Part shown: positions 1 through 8,894 of the stretch, in pieces
Numbering within the stretch: position 1 is the stretch's first letter
How the letters are laid out: every line of letters starts with the position of its first letter
Source of the DNA: Bacillota bacterium
GTDB taxonomy: Bacteria > Bacillota > Clostridia > Christensenellales > SZUA-584
DNA: 58,961 nt
NCBI GenBank assembly: GCA_023408075.1
Contig: JAEYKW010000007.1
Location: forward strand, 1-58,961
Direction of reading: 5' to 3'
Notes under the pieces: generated by a model
The model's database searches: none
Seen by the model: only the letters and a program-made list of their open reading frames with translations
Told to the model about the DNA's origin: nothing
Made by a program: the position numbers and the translations under genes

Positions 1-28
1 AGCTCGGATAAAAATAATTATCCCATGC

Positions 29-57
29 TTGCACATTTTTGTGAAATATGATAGGAT
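29..57 (+). promoter_or_regulatory. Putative sigma-A promoter of the rimP-nusA-infB operon
   Basis: A -35 box TTGCAC (29-34) and a -10 box TAGGAT (52-57) are separated by exactly 17 bp. They lie just ahead of the leader hairpin and the rimP reading frame, so transcription would start near base 64. This rests on box similarity and spacing only. Confidence 0.5.
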
Positions 58-86
58 AATTTTCGAAAGCAAGCTTGATTTACAGG

Positions 87-110
87 AGAGTGGGAAAAAC
101 CCACTCTTTT
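87..110 (+). terminator. Leader hairpin with short T-tract upstream of rimP
   Basis: AGAGTGGG (87-94), a five-A loop and CCCACTCT (100-107) form a perfect 8-bp stem followed by TTT. It lies downstream of the putative promoter and about 120-130 bp before rimP. It could be an attenuator in the operon leader, or the terminator of a gene to the left of the window. The T-tract is short, so termination would be partial at best. Confidence 0.5.
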
Positions 111-228
111 CAATTGTTTAGCCCTGATATTTAAAGCTGACGGAAAAATGCACAGAGGGGGCGTACGGTTAACCGTCTCGAAAAGGCAAAAAGCGGGAAT
201 CAAAGCTTCTTACCAACATAGCTGGAAG

Positions 229-687
229 GTGTACAAAATTTCTAAAAAAACAGAAATGCTCATAGAATCGATCGTTGAGCCGCTGATTACCCAAAGCGGA
301 TACGAATATGTGGGCACGGAAATCAATAAAATCGGTGCGGAAACCGAACTCATCATTTATGCCGATAAGCCGGGCGGGCTGCAGCTTGATGACTGCGAAA
401 AGATCAGTCGGCTTATCGATCCGGTTATCGACGAGCGTGACCCGATAGCGGAATCATACTATCTTTGTGTGTCATCGCCGGGGCTTGACAGGCCTCTCAA
501 AACCGAGCGGGATTTCAGACGCAGCACAGGCAAAAAGGTGGACGTAAAGTTCTACCGCCCGATAGACGGGAAAAAAGAATTGACGGGTGAATTGACATCG
601 TTTGATGAAAACGGTTTTACGATAGACACTACCCAGTCGTTTGCATATAAAGATGCGGCTATTATCAGGCTGCATGTTGATCTATAA
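229..687 (+). CDS. rimP: Ribosome maturation factor RimP
   Basis: RimP assists late 30S subunit maturation in the cytoplasm. The protein fits the family along its length, including the segment DDCEKISRLIDPVIDERDPI and the conserved SSPGLDRPL motif, and it is the usual first gene before nusA. The start is uncertain. The frame is open from an ATG at 148, which would add a non-conserved N-terminus of about 30 residues. A GTG lies at 229. The best family alignment begins at codon ATT 238, where SKKTE corresponds to the usual MSKK start, and AGGTG (227-231) sits 6 nt before it as a Shine-Dalgarno. I give the GTG frame (152 aa) as the conservative choice. The identity of the gene is not in doubt. 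Confidence 0.9.
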   Translation: MYKISKKTEMLIESIVEPLITQSGYEYVGTEINKIGAETELIIYADKPGGLQLDDCEKISRLIDPVIDERDPIAESYYLCVSSPGLDRPLKTERDFRRSTGKKVDVKFYRPIDGKKELTGELTSFDENGFTIDTTQSFAYKDAAIIRLHVDL

Positions 688-702
688 TATCGGAGGATAT
701 GT

Positions 703-1872
703 ATGAGCACAGAGTTTTTAAGTGCGCTTGCGGCACTCGAAAAAGAAAAGGGCATTGACAAAAGCGTTCTGATCGACGCGATTGAAAATGCGCTTGTTTC
801 CGCATACAAGAAAAACTACGGGACCGTTCAGGATGTGCGCGTGGAAGTGGACGATACGACGGGCGCATACCGTGTTTTTGCAAAAAAAACAGTTGTTGAA
901 ACAGTGGAGGATGCGGAAGCGGAGATATCGCTTGCCGACGCGCATAAAATCAATATTGCCTATGAACCCGGGGACATTATCGAAATGGAAGTGACGCCCG
1001 GTTCATTCGGCCGTATTGCGGCGCAAACAGCCAAGCAGGTTGTTGTGCACCGCCTGAGAGAGGCCGAGCGCGGCATCGTATATGAAAAGTTTATTGAGCG
1101 CGAAGGCGAAGTGATGAACGCGACGATTCACCGCGTGGATAAAAACAGCATTTTGCTTGAGATTGACGGCGTTGAGGGCATGATGGGTATCGGCGAGACG
1201 ATTCCCGGAGAACGGTACAACATCAACGACCATATTAAAGTTTATGTCACGGAAGTGCGCAAAACGACAAAGGGGCCGCAGATCATCGTATCGCGCACGC
1301 ACCCCGGGCTGTTAAAGCGCCTGTTTGAAATTGAAGTGCCCGAAATCATGCAGAATATCGTACATATCAAGAGCATCGCGCGTGAGGCCGGGTCGCGCAC
1401 AAAAATCGCCGTGCACTCGGACGACGCCAATGTCGATCCTGTCGGTTCCTGCGTCGGACAGAAGGGGTCGCGTATTGACAGAATCGTGGCGGAGCTCGGC
1501 AATGAAAAGATCGACGTGATACCGTGGAGCCCCGATCCGATTGAATTTATCGCGAATTCGCTGCGCCCCGCGAAAGTACTGATGGTGCAGATTCACGAGT
1601 CGGAAAAGGCCGCGAAGGTCGTCGTACCCGATTATCAGCTGTCGCTTGCGATCGGGCGCGAAGGGCAAAACGCGAGACTTGCCGCCAAGCTGACCGGATG
1701 GAAGATCGATATCAAGAGCCAGTCTCAAATTGAGCAGGCGCTGTTTGACGACAGCCCGCAGGAAGAAGATTACAGCGGCGATCTTGAGTACGATTCTTTT
1801 ATCGATGACGAATTGGATATGGAATCGAATCCTGTTGAGATGCCGGAAGACATTGATGAGACGGAGGAGTGA
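703..1872 (+). CDS. nusA: Transcription termination/antitermination protein NusA
   Basis: NusA binds RNA polymerase and modulates pausing, termination and antitermination. The 389-residue protein has the NusA N-terminal domain, an S1 domain near residues 135-200 and two KH domains. VGQKGSRI near residue 251 and IGREGQNARLAAKL near residue 315 carry the GxxG-type RNA-binding loops. It ends in a short acidic tail and lacks the C-terminal acidic repeats of the E. coli protein, as is usual in Bacillota. The start is an ATG with GGAGG about 7 nt upstream. It follows rimP by 15 nt and runs into ylxR. Confidence 0.97.
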   Translation: MSTEFLSALAALEKEKGIDKSVLIDAIENALVSAYKKNYGTVQDVRVEVDDTTGAYRVFAKKTVVETVEDAEAEISLADAHKINIAYEPGDIIEMEVTPGSFGRIAAQTAKQVVVHRLREAERGIVYEKFIEREGEVMNATIHRVDKNSILLEIDGVEGMMGIGETIPGERYNINDHIKVYVTEVRKTTKGPQIIVSRTHPGLLKRLFEIEVPEIMQNIVHIKSIAREAGSRTKIAVHSDDANVDPVGSCVGQKGSRIDRIVAELGNEKIDVIPWSPDPIEFIANSLRPAKVLMVQIHESEKAAKVVVPDYQLSLAIGREGQNARLAAKLTGWKIDIKSQSQIEQALFDDSPQEEDYSGDLEYDSFIDDELDMESNPVEMPEDIDETEE

Positions 1873-1880
1873 CATCCTTA

Positions 1881-2153
1881 TTGAAGACGAAAAAAGTACC
1901 GGTACGCATGTGTATCGCATGCCGTGAAGGCAAGCCCAAGAAAGAACTTGTACGCGTTGTGGCATCGGAAGAGGGCCTTTGCGCCGACGAAACGGGAAAG
2001 GCGCACGGACGCGGGGCTTATATCTGCCCGGATGTGGCGTGTCTGGATAAGGCGAAAAAGACGAAGGCATTCGAGAGGGCGCTTGAAGCGCCGCTCGACG
2101 AGGATGCGTATAACGCGATAAAAAGGGTGATACTGCGGCGTGGGATCAAATAA
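1881..2153 (+). CDS. ylxR: YlxR family RNA-binding protein (RnpM-like)
   Basis: A small basic protein of the YlxR (DUF448) family, always found between nusA and infB. The hallmark is RMCIACREGKPKKELVRVV near the N-terminus, followed by a conserved GRGAYIC segment. Family members bind RNA, and the B. subtilis protein has been linked to RNase P. I choose TTG at 1881 because GGAGG (1863-1867) lies upstream of it and the protein then begins MKTKKVPVRMC, the family pattern. A GTG at 1869 overlaps the nusA stop but has its Shine-Dalgarno only 1 nt away. With the TTG start the protein has 90 residues. Confidence 0.9.
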   Translation: MKTKKVPVRMCIACREGKPKKELVRVVASEEGLCADETGKAHGRGAYICPDVACLDKAKKTKAFERALEAPLDEDAYNAIKRVILRRGIK

Positions 2154-2457
2154 ACTTTCGATGATCGGGCTTGCTTTTCGGGCGGGCAAAACGCTGGCAG
2201 GATCGGCAGCGTGCGAAAAGGGCCTTAAGCAAAGGCGTATTGTGCTGATGCTGCTGCAAGACGGGCTTTCGCCTTCCACGAGAAAAGCTTTTGTGGAGTT
2301 GTGTGAGAGGACACGTACCAGAATGATGACAATCGGTGCGGACGACCATTTGGGAGAAGCGATAGGCCGACCGGGAATCATGGTGCTGGGCATAACGGAT
2401 AGAAGTTTTGCAGATGCGATAATAAACAAATTAGACGGTGGGAGTGGCTTAGAATGA
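2140..2457 (+). CDS. ylxQ: L7Ae/L30e-family ribosomal protein YlxQ
   Basis: A 105-residue protein of the L7Ae/L30e/S12e/Gadd45 fold that binds kink-turn RNA. The N-terminal segment SMIGLAFRAGKTLAG and the central alpha/beta pattern match YlxQ. It starts at a GTG inside the end of ylxR (14 nt overlap), and its stop overlaps the ATG of infB, so translational coupling is likely. The Shine-Dalgarno is weak, consistent with coupling. Confidence 0.88.
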   Translation: MGSNKLSMIGLAFRAGKTLAGSAACEKGLKQRRIVLMLLQDGLSPSTRKAFVELCERTRTRMMTIGADDHLGEAIGRPGIMVLGITDRSFADAIINKLDGGSGLE

Positions 2458-5447
2458 GCAAACTGAAAATTATTGATATGAACAAACAGCTGATCGACAG
2501 ATCAAAGCAAACGGTAGGACGAATGGAAACGCTCCAGACAAGCGTTCAGAATCATTTGGCCACTCTTAAGCGTATTGAAGCGGAGCTGATGCGCATCGCG
2601 CGCGCCGAAGCCGAAGAACAGCGCGTATTGAAGCAGCAGCAGGAAACTATGGAACAGGAAAAAGCCGCTGCCGAAGCCAAGAAGGCTGAAATAAAAGCAG
2701 TGAAAGAAGTACCGGCGGAAAAGGAAGAAAAACCGGCTGTGGCTGCGGAACCTCAGAAAGCCGAACCAAAACCGGAAAAAGCAGAAGAAGCTGCACCGGC
2801 GGTTCAGCAGGAGAAAAAAGTGCAGCAGGAAACTGTTCAGGAAAAAAGCCCTGTTACGGAGAAAGTTCCCGTTCAGGAAAAAAGCCCCGTCCAGGAGAAA
2901 AAAGAATTCCAGCCAAGCAGTCAGGATCGCCCGGTTCAGCAAGAACAGCGCTCTCAATATCCGCCGCGACAGGGACAGGACCAGCGTTCCCAATACCCGC
3001 CGCGACAGGGACAGGATCAGCGCTCTCAATATCCGCCGCGCCAAGGACAGGATCAGCGTTCTCAATACCCGCCGCGCCAAGGGCAGGATCAGCGCAGCTC
3101 GTATCCGCCGCGCCAAGGGCAGGATCAGCGCAGCCCGTATCCGCCGCGACAGGGACAGGATCAGCGCAGCCCGTATCCGCCGCGACAGGGGCAGGATCAG
3201 CGCAGCCCGTATCCGCCGCGACAGGGGCAGGATCAGCGCAGCCCGTATCCGCCGCGTCAAGGACAGGATCAGCGCAGCCCGTATCCGCCGCGTCAAGGAC
3301 AGGATCAGCGCAGCCCATATCCGCCGCGCCAGGGACAGGATCAGCGCAGCCCGTATCCGCCGCGTCAGGGACAGGATCAGCGCAGCCCATATCCGCGTCA
3401 GGGACAGGATCAGCGTCCGCGCGGCGATATGAACGCAAGACCGGGCGCTCCGGGCGGTGATTTTGCCAAAAAGGCAAAACCGGCCGGTATGGAATCGGAA
3501 GGCTTTGTTACTGTGGAAAGAAGAACTCAGCCGCCCGCAAAAAAGAACAACACTTTTGTCAAGGATGATAAAAGCAAGAAATCGAAAAAAGCGTTGATGA
3601 AAGAAAAGATCGGGCTTGATGACGGAGACGACAGATACAGGGGTAAACGCCGCATCAAATCAAAACTCGTGGCGATGCCGATGCCTGTGATAATAGAAAA
3701 GGCTGTGATGACTACGGAAACAATATCTGTGAAAACTCTTGCCGAAAAAACAGGCAAACCGGTTGCGGATCTATTGAAAAAGCTGTTGCTGCTCGGTATG
3801 ATGTGCACCATCAACTCTGAAATTGATTATGACACGGCTCAGCTTGTCTGCTCCGAGTTTAAAATTGAGCTCGAGTACAAGCCCGCGCAGACTGCCGAAG
3901 ATGTGCTCGGCGAAGGCGATCAGGAAGACGCCGCTGCCGATCTCAAAGCCCGTCCGCCGATCGTGACGGTCATGGGCCACGTCGACCACGGCAAGACGTC
4001 GCTTCTTGACGCTATCCGCAAAACACGCGTGACAGAGCATGAAGCCGGCGGCATCACACAGCATATCGGTGCCTATACGATTACGCACAACGACCGCAGC
4101 ATTACGTTCCTCGATACGCCGGGCCATGAAGCGTTTACGGCCATGCGCGCAAGAGGCGCGCAGGTGACGGATATCGCGATACTCGTGGTGGCCGCGGACG
4201 ACGGCGTGATGCCTCAGACGGTGGAAGCGATCAACCACTCAAAAGCGGCGGGCGTGCCGATTATCGTGGCGATCAATAAAATTGACAAGCAGAACGCCAA
4301 CCCGGAGCGCGTGAAACAGGAGCTCACAGAGCACGCGCTTGTGGCTGAAGAATGGGGCGGCGATACCGTTATGGTGCCGGTTTCCGCCCACACAAAGGAA
4401 GGCATCGATCAGCTGCTGGAAATGATACTGCTTGTGGCTGATGTGCAGGATCTCAAGGCGAACCCGAACCGCCTCGCCAAAGGCACCATCATTGAAGCCA
4501 AGCTCGATAAAGGTCGCGGCCCGGTGGCCACCGTGCTCGTGCAGAACGGTACGCTGCGCGTGCAGGATATGATCGTCGCGGGTGTGGCATACGGACGTGT
4601 GCGCGCGATGGTGGATGATCTCGGAAACCGCGTGGACGAGGCGTATCCGTCTCAACCCGTGGAAGTGGTGGGCTTCTCCGAAGTGCCGGTGGCGGGCGAT
4701 ATCATGCACGCCGTGGAACAGGATAAACTCACACGGCAGGTGGCCGAGGAAAGAAAAGACAAGCAGAAAGCCGATATGCTCAAGAACCTTTCGAAGGTTT
4801 CGTTTGAAGACCTGTTCAGCCAGGTGGAGCAAGGCAAGGTGCAGGATCTCAATATCGTGATCAAAGCCGATGTACAGGGGTCTGTGGAAGCGGTGCGCTC
4901 GGCATTTGAAAAACTCAGCAACAGCGAAGTGCGCGTGAAGGTGATTCACGCGGGCGTCGGTGCGATCAAGGCGATGGACGTCATGCTGGCCTCCGCCTCC
5001 AATGCGATCATCATCGGCTTCAATGTGCGTCCCGATTCCATGGCACGCGCCGAGGCCGACAAGGAAAAGGTGGAGATACGGCTTTACCGCGTCATCTATA
5101 AAGCCATCGAAGAGCTGCAGCTGGCCATCAAGGGTATGCTTGCGCCCGAGTTCAAGGAAGTGGTTTTGGGCCACGCCGAAGTCCGTACGACGTTCAGCGT
5201 GTCGAGCATCGGCACCATCGCGGGCAGCTATGTGACTGACGGCAAAATCACAAAGAGCGCACAGATTCGTTTGCTGCGTGACAACATTGTGGTGCACGAG
5301 GGCGTGCTCGCGTCTCTAAAACGCTTCAAGGATGACGTAAAAGAAGTGAACTCCGGGTATGAATGCGGTATTACGATCAAAAACTATAATGACATCAAAG
5401 AGGGCGACGTGATTGAAGCCTTCGAAATGCAGGAGATAAAGAGATAG
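2454..5447 (+). CDS. infB: Translation initiation factor IF-2
   Basis: IF-2 is the GTPase that brings initiator tRNA to the 30S subunit and promotes subunit joining. The protein has 997 residues. It starts with a coiled, Glu/Lys/Ala-rich region, then a 12-residue repeat tract (about residues 173-315), a basic linker, an IF2_N domain near 420-470, the G domain with GHVDHGKTS near 508 and NKID near 608, and domains II to IV. The long N-terminus is normal for IF-2, but the near-perfect repeat tract is not. The ATG overlaps the ylxQ stop and the TAG stop overlaps the GTG of rbfA. Confidence 0.98.
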   Translation: MSKLKIIDMNKQLIDRSKQTVGRMETLQTSVQNHLATLKRIEAELMRIARAEAEEQRVLKQQQETMEQEKAAAEAKKAEIKAVKEVPAEKEEKPAVAAEPQKAEPKPEKAEEAAPAVQQEKKVQQETVQEKSPVTEKVPVQEKSPVQEKKEFQPSSQDRPVQQEQRSQYPPRQGQDQRSQYPPRQGQDQRSQYPPRQGQDQRSQYPPRQGQDQRSSYPPRQGQDQRSPYPPRQGQDQRSPYPPRQGQDQRSPYPPRQGQDQRSPYPPRQGQDQRSPYPPRQGQDQRSPYPPRQGQDQRSPYPPRQGQDQRSPYPRQGQDQRPRGDMNARPGAPGGDFAKKAKPAGMESEGFVTVERRTQPPAKKNNTFVKDDKSKKSKKALMKEKIGLDDGDDRYRGKRRIKSKLVAMPMPVIIEKAVMTTETISVKTLAEKTGKPVADLLKKLLLLGMMCTINSEIDYDTAQLVCSEFKIELEYKPAQTAEDVLGEGDQEDAAADLKARPPIVTVMGHVDHGKTSLLDAIRKTRVTEHEAGGITQHIGAYTITHNDRSITFLDTPGHEAFTAMRARGAQVTDIAILVVAADDGVMPQTVEAINHSKAAGVPIIVAINKIDKQNANPERVKQELTEHALVAEEWGGDTVMVPVSAHTKEGIDQLLEMILLVADVQDLKANPNRLAKGTIIEAKLDKGRGPVATVLVQNGTLRVQDMIVAGVAYGRVRAMVDDLGNRVDEAYPSQPVEVVGFSEVPVAGDIMHAVEQDKLTRQVAEERKDKQKADMLKNLSKVSFEDLFSQVEQGKVQDLNIVIKADVQGSVEAVRSAFEKLSNSEVRVKVIHAGVGAIKAMDVMLASASNAIIIGFNVRPDSMARAEADKEKVEIRLYRVIYKAIEELQLAIKGMLAPEFKEVVLGHAEVRTTFSVSSIGTIAGSYVTDGKITKSAQIRLLRDNIVVHEGVLASLKRFKDDVKEVNSGYECGITIKNYNDIKEGDVIEAFEMQEIKR
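2970..3398 (+). repeat. 36-bp in-frame tandem repeat inside infB
   Basis: Eleven units of exactly 36 bp run from 2970 to 3365, followed by a 33-bp unit (3366-3398). Each encodes QGQDQRSxYPPR, where x is Gln in units 1-3, Ser in unit 4 and Pro in units 5-11. The last unit has a single Pro (SPYPR). Degenerate half-units flank both sides. Variants change in blocks along the array, a sign of stepwise unit duplication. Because there is no stop in other frames, long artefactual frames appear on the - strand. Confidence 0.97.
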
Positions 5448-5782
5448 TGAAAGACCGGTTAACAGGAATACAGACTGAGTTTAAACGGACGCTCAGCGAT
5501 ATCATCAAAAACGACATTAAGGACCCGCGTGTGTCCGAGATGGCGAGTGTGACGCATGTGGATCTGTCGCGCGATTTGAAATACGCGAAGGCATACATCA
5601 GCATATACGACTCGGAGAAAATGAAAAAATCGACGATCGAGACGCTGACGCATGCGGAGCATTATATCAAGAATGAGATCGGGCACCGCATGAGAATGCG
5701 GCGTTTGCCCGAAATCACATTTCTGCTGGATACATCGATAGAATACAGCAGCAAAATATCTGAGATGCTTAAGAAAGTATAG
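5447..5782 (+). CDS. rbfA: 30S ribosome-binding factor RbfA
   Basis: RbfA is a KH-type protein that binds immature 30S subunits during 16S rRNA 5'-end processing. The 111-residue length is normal. The N-terminal TEFKRTLSDIIKNDIKDPRV and the central YAKAYISI segment fit the family. The GTG start overlaps the last base of the infB stop, with GGAG about 11 nt upstream. Neighbouring truB and infB are its usual partners. Confidence 0.95.
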   Translation: MKDRLTGIQTEFKRTLSDIIKNDIKDPRVSEMASVTHVDLSRDLKYAKAYISIYDSEKMKKSTIETLTHAEHYIKNEIGHRMRMRRLPEITFLLDTSIEYSSKISEMLKKV

Positions 5783-5788
5783 AGGTCA

Positions 5789-6739
5789 ATGAGTTTATCT
5801 GATATAGCAGGCGCGATAGAAAAAGCGCGCAATATTATGCTTGTGTCGCATATCCAGCCGGATGGCGACACATTGGGGTCCGGCTTCGCATTGAAGGCGA
5901 TGCTTGAGAAGATGGGAAAAGAAGTTTTCATTTGCTGCGACGGCGAAATGCCGTCGCGCTATCATGAGCTCTTTCCCGAAGGTGTGTTAAAAAATCCTCT
6001 CGATGTGAGCGGCAGCATTGATCTCGCCATCGCGGTGGACTGTGCGGATGCCGCGCGCCTTGGCAAATGCCTAAAGCCTTTTAAAGAAGCTTCCGTGACG
6101 GCGAATATCGACCATCATGTGACCAACGACGGCTATGCGCAGTTCAACCACATCGCGGAGTCGTCCTCCGTCGGGGAAATCATATATGAGCTGATGCAGC
6201 TTTTCGGCATAAGGCCGGACGAACAGTCCGCACGGTATCTGTATATCGCGATGGCGACGGATACGGGCAATTTTACTTATTCAAATACCAACCGCAAATG
6301 CCTTCAATATACGGCTGAAATCATCGAGCTTTTCGATTTGAGAGCAACCGCCGATGTGCTGTTCCGGCGCCGATCTTTGGTCACCACGCAGATGATCGGC
6401 CGGGCGCTGTCGCGCCTTGAGCTTTTTGAAGACGGAAAAATTGCGAGCGTCACGCTTCTTGAAAGCGACATGAAGGAATTCGGCGCAACGAGTGCGGACT
6501 GCGAGAGCATTGTGGACTTTGCGAGAGAAATCGAACAGACGGAGGCGGCTGTGTTTTTCAGAGAACTGCCGGGCGGCGTGAAAATCAGCTTCCGCTCCAA
6601 AGGAAAAATTGATGTGGGCGCGGTTGCCGCGATGTACGGCGGCGGCGGCCATGCAGGCGCTTCGGGATGCAACGCAAGCGGCAAGCTTGACGATGTGAAA
6701 AAGGCTGTGATAAACACGCTGGCAGGGCTCGTAAAATGA
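5789..6739 (+). CDS. nrnA: DHH-family oligoribonuclease / pAp phosphatase NrnA
   Basis: NrnA degrades nano-RNAs and dephosphorylates 3'-phosphoadenosine 5'-phosphate. The 316-residue protein has the DHH-family metal-binding motifs: HIQPDGDTLGSG near residue 25, DCAD near residue 81 and the IDHH signature near residue 107. A DHHA1 domain ends in GGGGHAGASG near the C-terminus. It sits between rbfA and truB, the standard place for this gene in Bacillota, and its stop overlaps the truB start. Confidence 0.94.
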   Translation: MSLSDIAGAIEKARNIMLVSHIQPDGDTLGSGFALKAMLEKMGKEVFICCDGEMPSRYHELFPEGVLKNPLDVSGSIDLAIAVDCADAARLGKCLKPFKEASVTANIDHHVTNDGYAQFNHIAESSSVGEIIYELMQLFGIRPDEQSARYLYIAMATDTGNFTYSNTNRKCLQYTAEIIELFDLRATADVLFRRRSLVTTQMIGRALSRLELFEDGKIASVTLLESDMKEFGATSADCESIVDFAREIEQTEAAVFFRELPGGVKISFRSKGKIDVGAVAAMYGGGGHAGASGCNASGKLDDVKKAVINTLAGLVK

Positions 6740-7599
6740 ACGGCGTAATCAATTTTTTAAAGCCGCCCGGCATGTCTTCAAACGGTGCGGTTGTTTTTTT
6801 GCGGGGGCTTACCGGCGTTAAAAAAACGGGCCATGCGGGAACGCTCGATCCGGGCGCTTGCGGCGTGCTGCCCATTTGCATCGGTAAGGCGACGCGCATT
6901 TCCTCTTACATGATGTGCGGCAGCAAGGAATACATCGCCGAAGTTTCATTCGGCAAAAGCACGGATACCGGCGACAGCTACGGGAAAGTCATCCATCAAT
7001 CGGGCGCTCCCGGCCCCGAAGAGGCTGCGGTGCGGACTGCGCTGGAAAGCTTCGTGGGAACGACGACGCAGCAGACACCCGCTTACAGCGCTGTGAAGCA
7101 CGAGGGTGCGAAGCTCTATCAGCTCGCGCGGCGCGGCATTGAAATCGAGCCGAAGTTTCGGGAAATCGTGATCCATGAAGCGCAGTATGTAAGGCAGACG
7201 CGCGAGGACGCGCATTTGCTGCGCATCGTGTGCGGCAAGGGCACGTATGTCCGGCAGCTTTGCGAGGACATCGGGTGTTTCCTCGGGCTGCCCGCCTATA
7301 TGTCGTTTCTCGTGCGTACGCAATGCGCGGGGCTCGACATATCAAACGCCTATACGGCCGACGAATTGAAAAGCATGGGGGAGGGCATTAAGGACACGCT
7401 GCTGCCCATGGACGCTTTTCTGAAAAACCTGCCAGAAGTCCATGTATCCGAAAGCACATTATTGATAAACGGCGGTGACTTGGAAAACACAGGCGAAGAC
7501 GTGGCGCAAGCGCGCATTTATATGCAGGGGCGCTTTCTCGGCATCGGCCAGCGTCTGGATGGGCGTGCAAAAATCAACGTATTACTGGTGGACAGATAA
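6736..7599 (+). CDS. truB: tRNA pseudouridine(55) synthase TruB
   Basis: TruB makes pseudouridine 55 in the T-loop of tRNAs. The 287-residue protein carries the catalytic motif HAGTLDPGACGVLP near residues 34-47, with Asp as the expected nucleophile, plus the Tyr-containing segment TPAYSAVKHEG. The ATG overlaps the nrnA stop, and ribF follows directly after its stop. Confidence 0.96.
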   Translation: MNGVINFLKPPGMSSNGAVVFLRGLTGVKKTGHAGTLDPGACGVLPICIGKATRISSYMMCGSKEYIAEVSFGKSTDTGDSYGKVIHQSGAPGPEEAAVRTALESFVGTTTQQTPAYSAVKHEGAKLYQLARRGIEIEPKFREIVIHEAQYVRQTREDAHLLRIVCGKGTYVRQLCEDIGCFLGLPAYMSFLVRTQCAGLDISNAYTADELKSMGEGIKDTLLPMDAFLKNLPEVHVSESTLLINGGDLENTGEDVAQARIYMQGRFLGIGQRLDGRAKINVLLVDR

Positions 7600-8499
7600 A
7601 TGAAGATCATCACATTACAGCAGGCGAAACAGCTGCCGTTTGCAGGCCTGTCGCTTGCGCTCGGCACATTCGACGGGCTGCATATCGGCCATATGGCGCT
7701 GATTGACGCCGTGAAGAGCAAAGGCGGGCAGAGCGCCGTATTGACGTTCGATTCGCTGCCTGCGGATTTCTTTTACGGCGAGCACCGGCCTATGCGGCTG
7801 ATGACGATGGAAGAAAAAGCGCAGGCGCTTGAAAAAACGGGCATTGATTTTCTGTGCCTTGCGCATTTTGATAAGAAATTTGCGGGGATCAGCAAGGACC
7901 GGTTCACCGCCATGCTGCATGAAGTGTTTCATCCCGTCGCTCTCGTCGCCGGATACAACTATACATACGGGCGCGACGCGAAGGGCGATGCCGATTCACT
8001 GATTGAAGACGGGCAAAAGTACGGCTTTGAAGTGCTGGTGATACCGCCGGTGATATCCGAGGGCGAGCCTGTCAGCGCCACGCGCATACGCGAATGCATT
8101 GAAGCGGGGCATGTGGAACGCGCCGCTCAGCTGCTCGGGTACAGCTACCCGCTCACGGGTACTGTGGGCACCGGCAGGCGCATCGGCACGAATAAGCTCG
8201 GCTTCCCGACCGCCAATCTCGTGCCGCCGCCCGAAAAGATCATACCGCTGCGCGGCGTGTACGGCGTTTCTGTATCTGCTCTGGGGGGCGAGTACAAGGG
8301 CGTCTGCAATATCGGCGTGAACCCGACCGTCTCAAACGGCACGCGCGAAACCATAGAGACGCACATCATCGGGCTGTCGGACGATCTCTATAACCAAAAA
8401 ATCACGATACGCTTTGATAAGCGGCTTCGCGGCGAAATCAAGTTTTCGGGCCTAGAGGAGCTGAAGGCGCAGATACAACGCGATATCGAGAGCCTGTAA
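7600..8499 (+). CDS. ribF: Bifunctional riboflavin kinase / FAD synthetase
   Basis: RibF phosphorylates riboflavin to FMN and adenylates FMN to FAD. The N-terminal FMN adenylyltransferase domain shows GTFDGLHIGH (nucleotidyltransferase HxGH type) near residues 23-32. The C-terminal riboflavin kinase domain has GRRIGTNKLGFPTANL. The length, 299 residues, is typical. It is the last gene of the translation operon and starts at the base after the truB stop. Confidence 0.96.
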   Translation: MKIITLQQAKQLPFAGLSLALGTFDGLHIGHMALIDAVKSKGGQSAVLTFDSLPADFFYGEHRPMRLMTMEEKAQALEKTGIDFLCLAHFDKKFAGISKDRFTAMLHEVFHPVALVAGYNYTYGRDAKGDADSLIEDGQKYGFEVLVIPPVISEGEPVSATRIRECIEAGHVERAAQLLGYSYPLTGTVGTGRRIGTNKLGFPTANLVPPPEKIIPLRGVYGVSVSALGGEYKGVCNIGVNPTVSNGTRETIETHIIGLSDDLYNQKITIRFDKRLRGEIKFSGLEELKAQIQRDIESL

Positions 8500-8530
8500 G
8501 TGGCCGGATGATGGCTTGTGAGGTTTATCT

Positions 8531-8890
8531 ATGAAAGTATTGCAGATGCTGAACCGCTTTTATGTCAGCGATATGGACGCGGCATTGGCTTTTTATGAAA
8601 AGCTGCTCAATCAAAAATGTGCGGTGCGGTTCCGCTACGGCGAAGCCGGTTTGGAGCTTGCGCAGATTGCGGATATACTTATACTGGCCGGTTCGGATGA
8701 TGCTTTGAGCCCGTTCATAGATACCAAGGCAACGTTTGTCGTTGATTCCATAGATGAATTTAAGGACTTTCTTTTAGATCATAGTGCTGTGATCGTCCGG
8801 GATGCAAAGCAGGTGCCGACAGGTGTGAACATGACGGTCAGGCACGCGGACGGCACTGTCGTTGAATATGTCGAGATGAAAAACAGGTAA
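8531..8890 (+). CDS. VOC-superfamily (glyoxalase/bleomycin-resistance fold) protein
   Basis: A 119-residue protein with one vicinal-oxygen-chelate domain. It begins with a beta-strand and YVSDMDAALAFYEKLL, the usual first beta-alpha unit, and ends with MTVRHADGTVVEYVEM, the typical last strand with a metal-ligand-like Glu. Substrate and reaction cannot be read from the sequence. It follows ribF by about 30 nt with a weak GTGAGG ribosome-binding site and may be co-transcribed with it. A terminator-like hairpin lies about 300 bp downstream. Confidence 0.8.
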   Translation: MKVLQMLNRFYVSDMDAALAFYEKLLNQKCAVRFRYGEAGLELAQIADILILAGSDDALSPFIDTKATFVVDSIDEFKDFLLDHSAVIVRDAKQVPTGVNMTVRHADGTVVEYVEMKNR

Positions 8891-8894
8891 ATCT

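Noticed and set aside
2970..3398. CRISPR array
   Set aside because: The 36-bp period is continuous without spacers, stays in frame and encodes protein.
2502..3477. Long - strand frames (264 and 207 codons) across the infB repeat tract
   Set aside because: They come from the 36-bp repeat lacking stops in those frames. Composition is repetitive (Ala-Asp or Arg-Ile-rich), they lack a Shine-Dalgarno, and they lie inside a certain infB gene.
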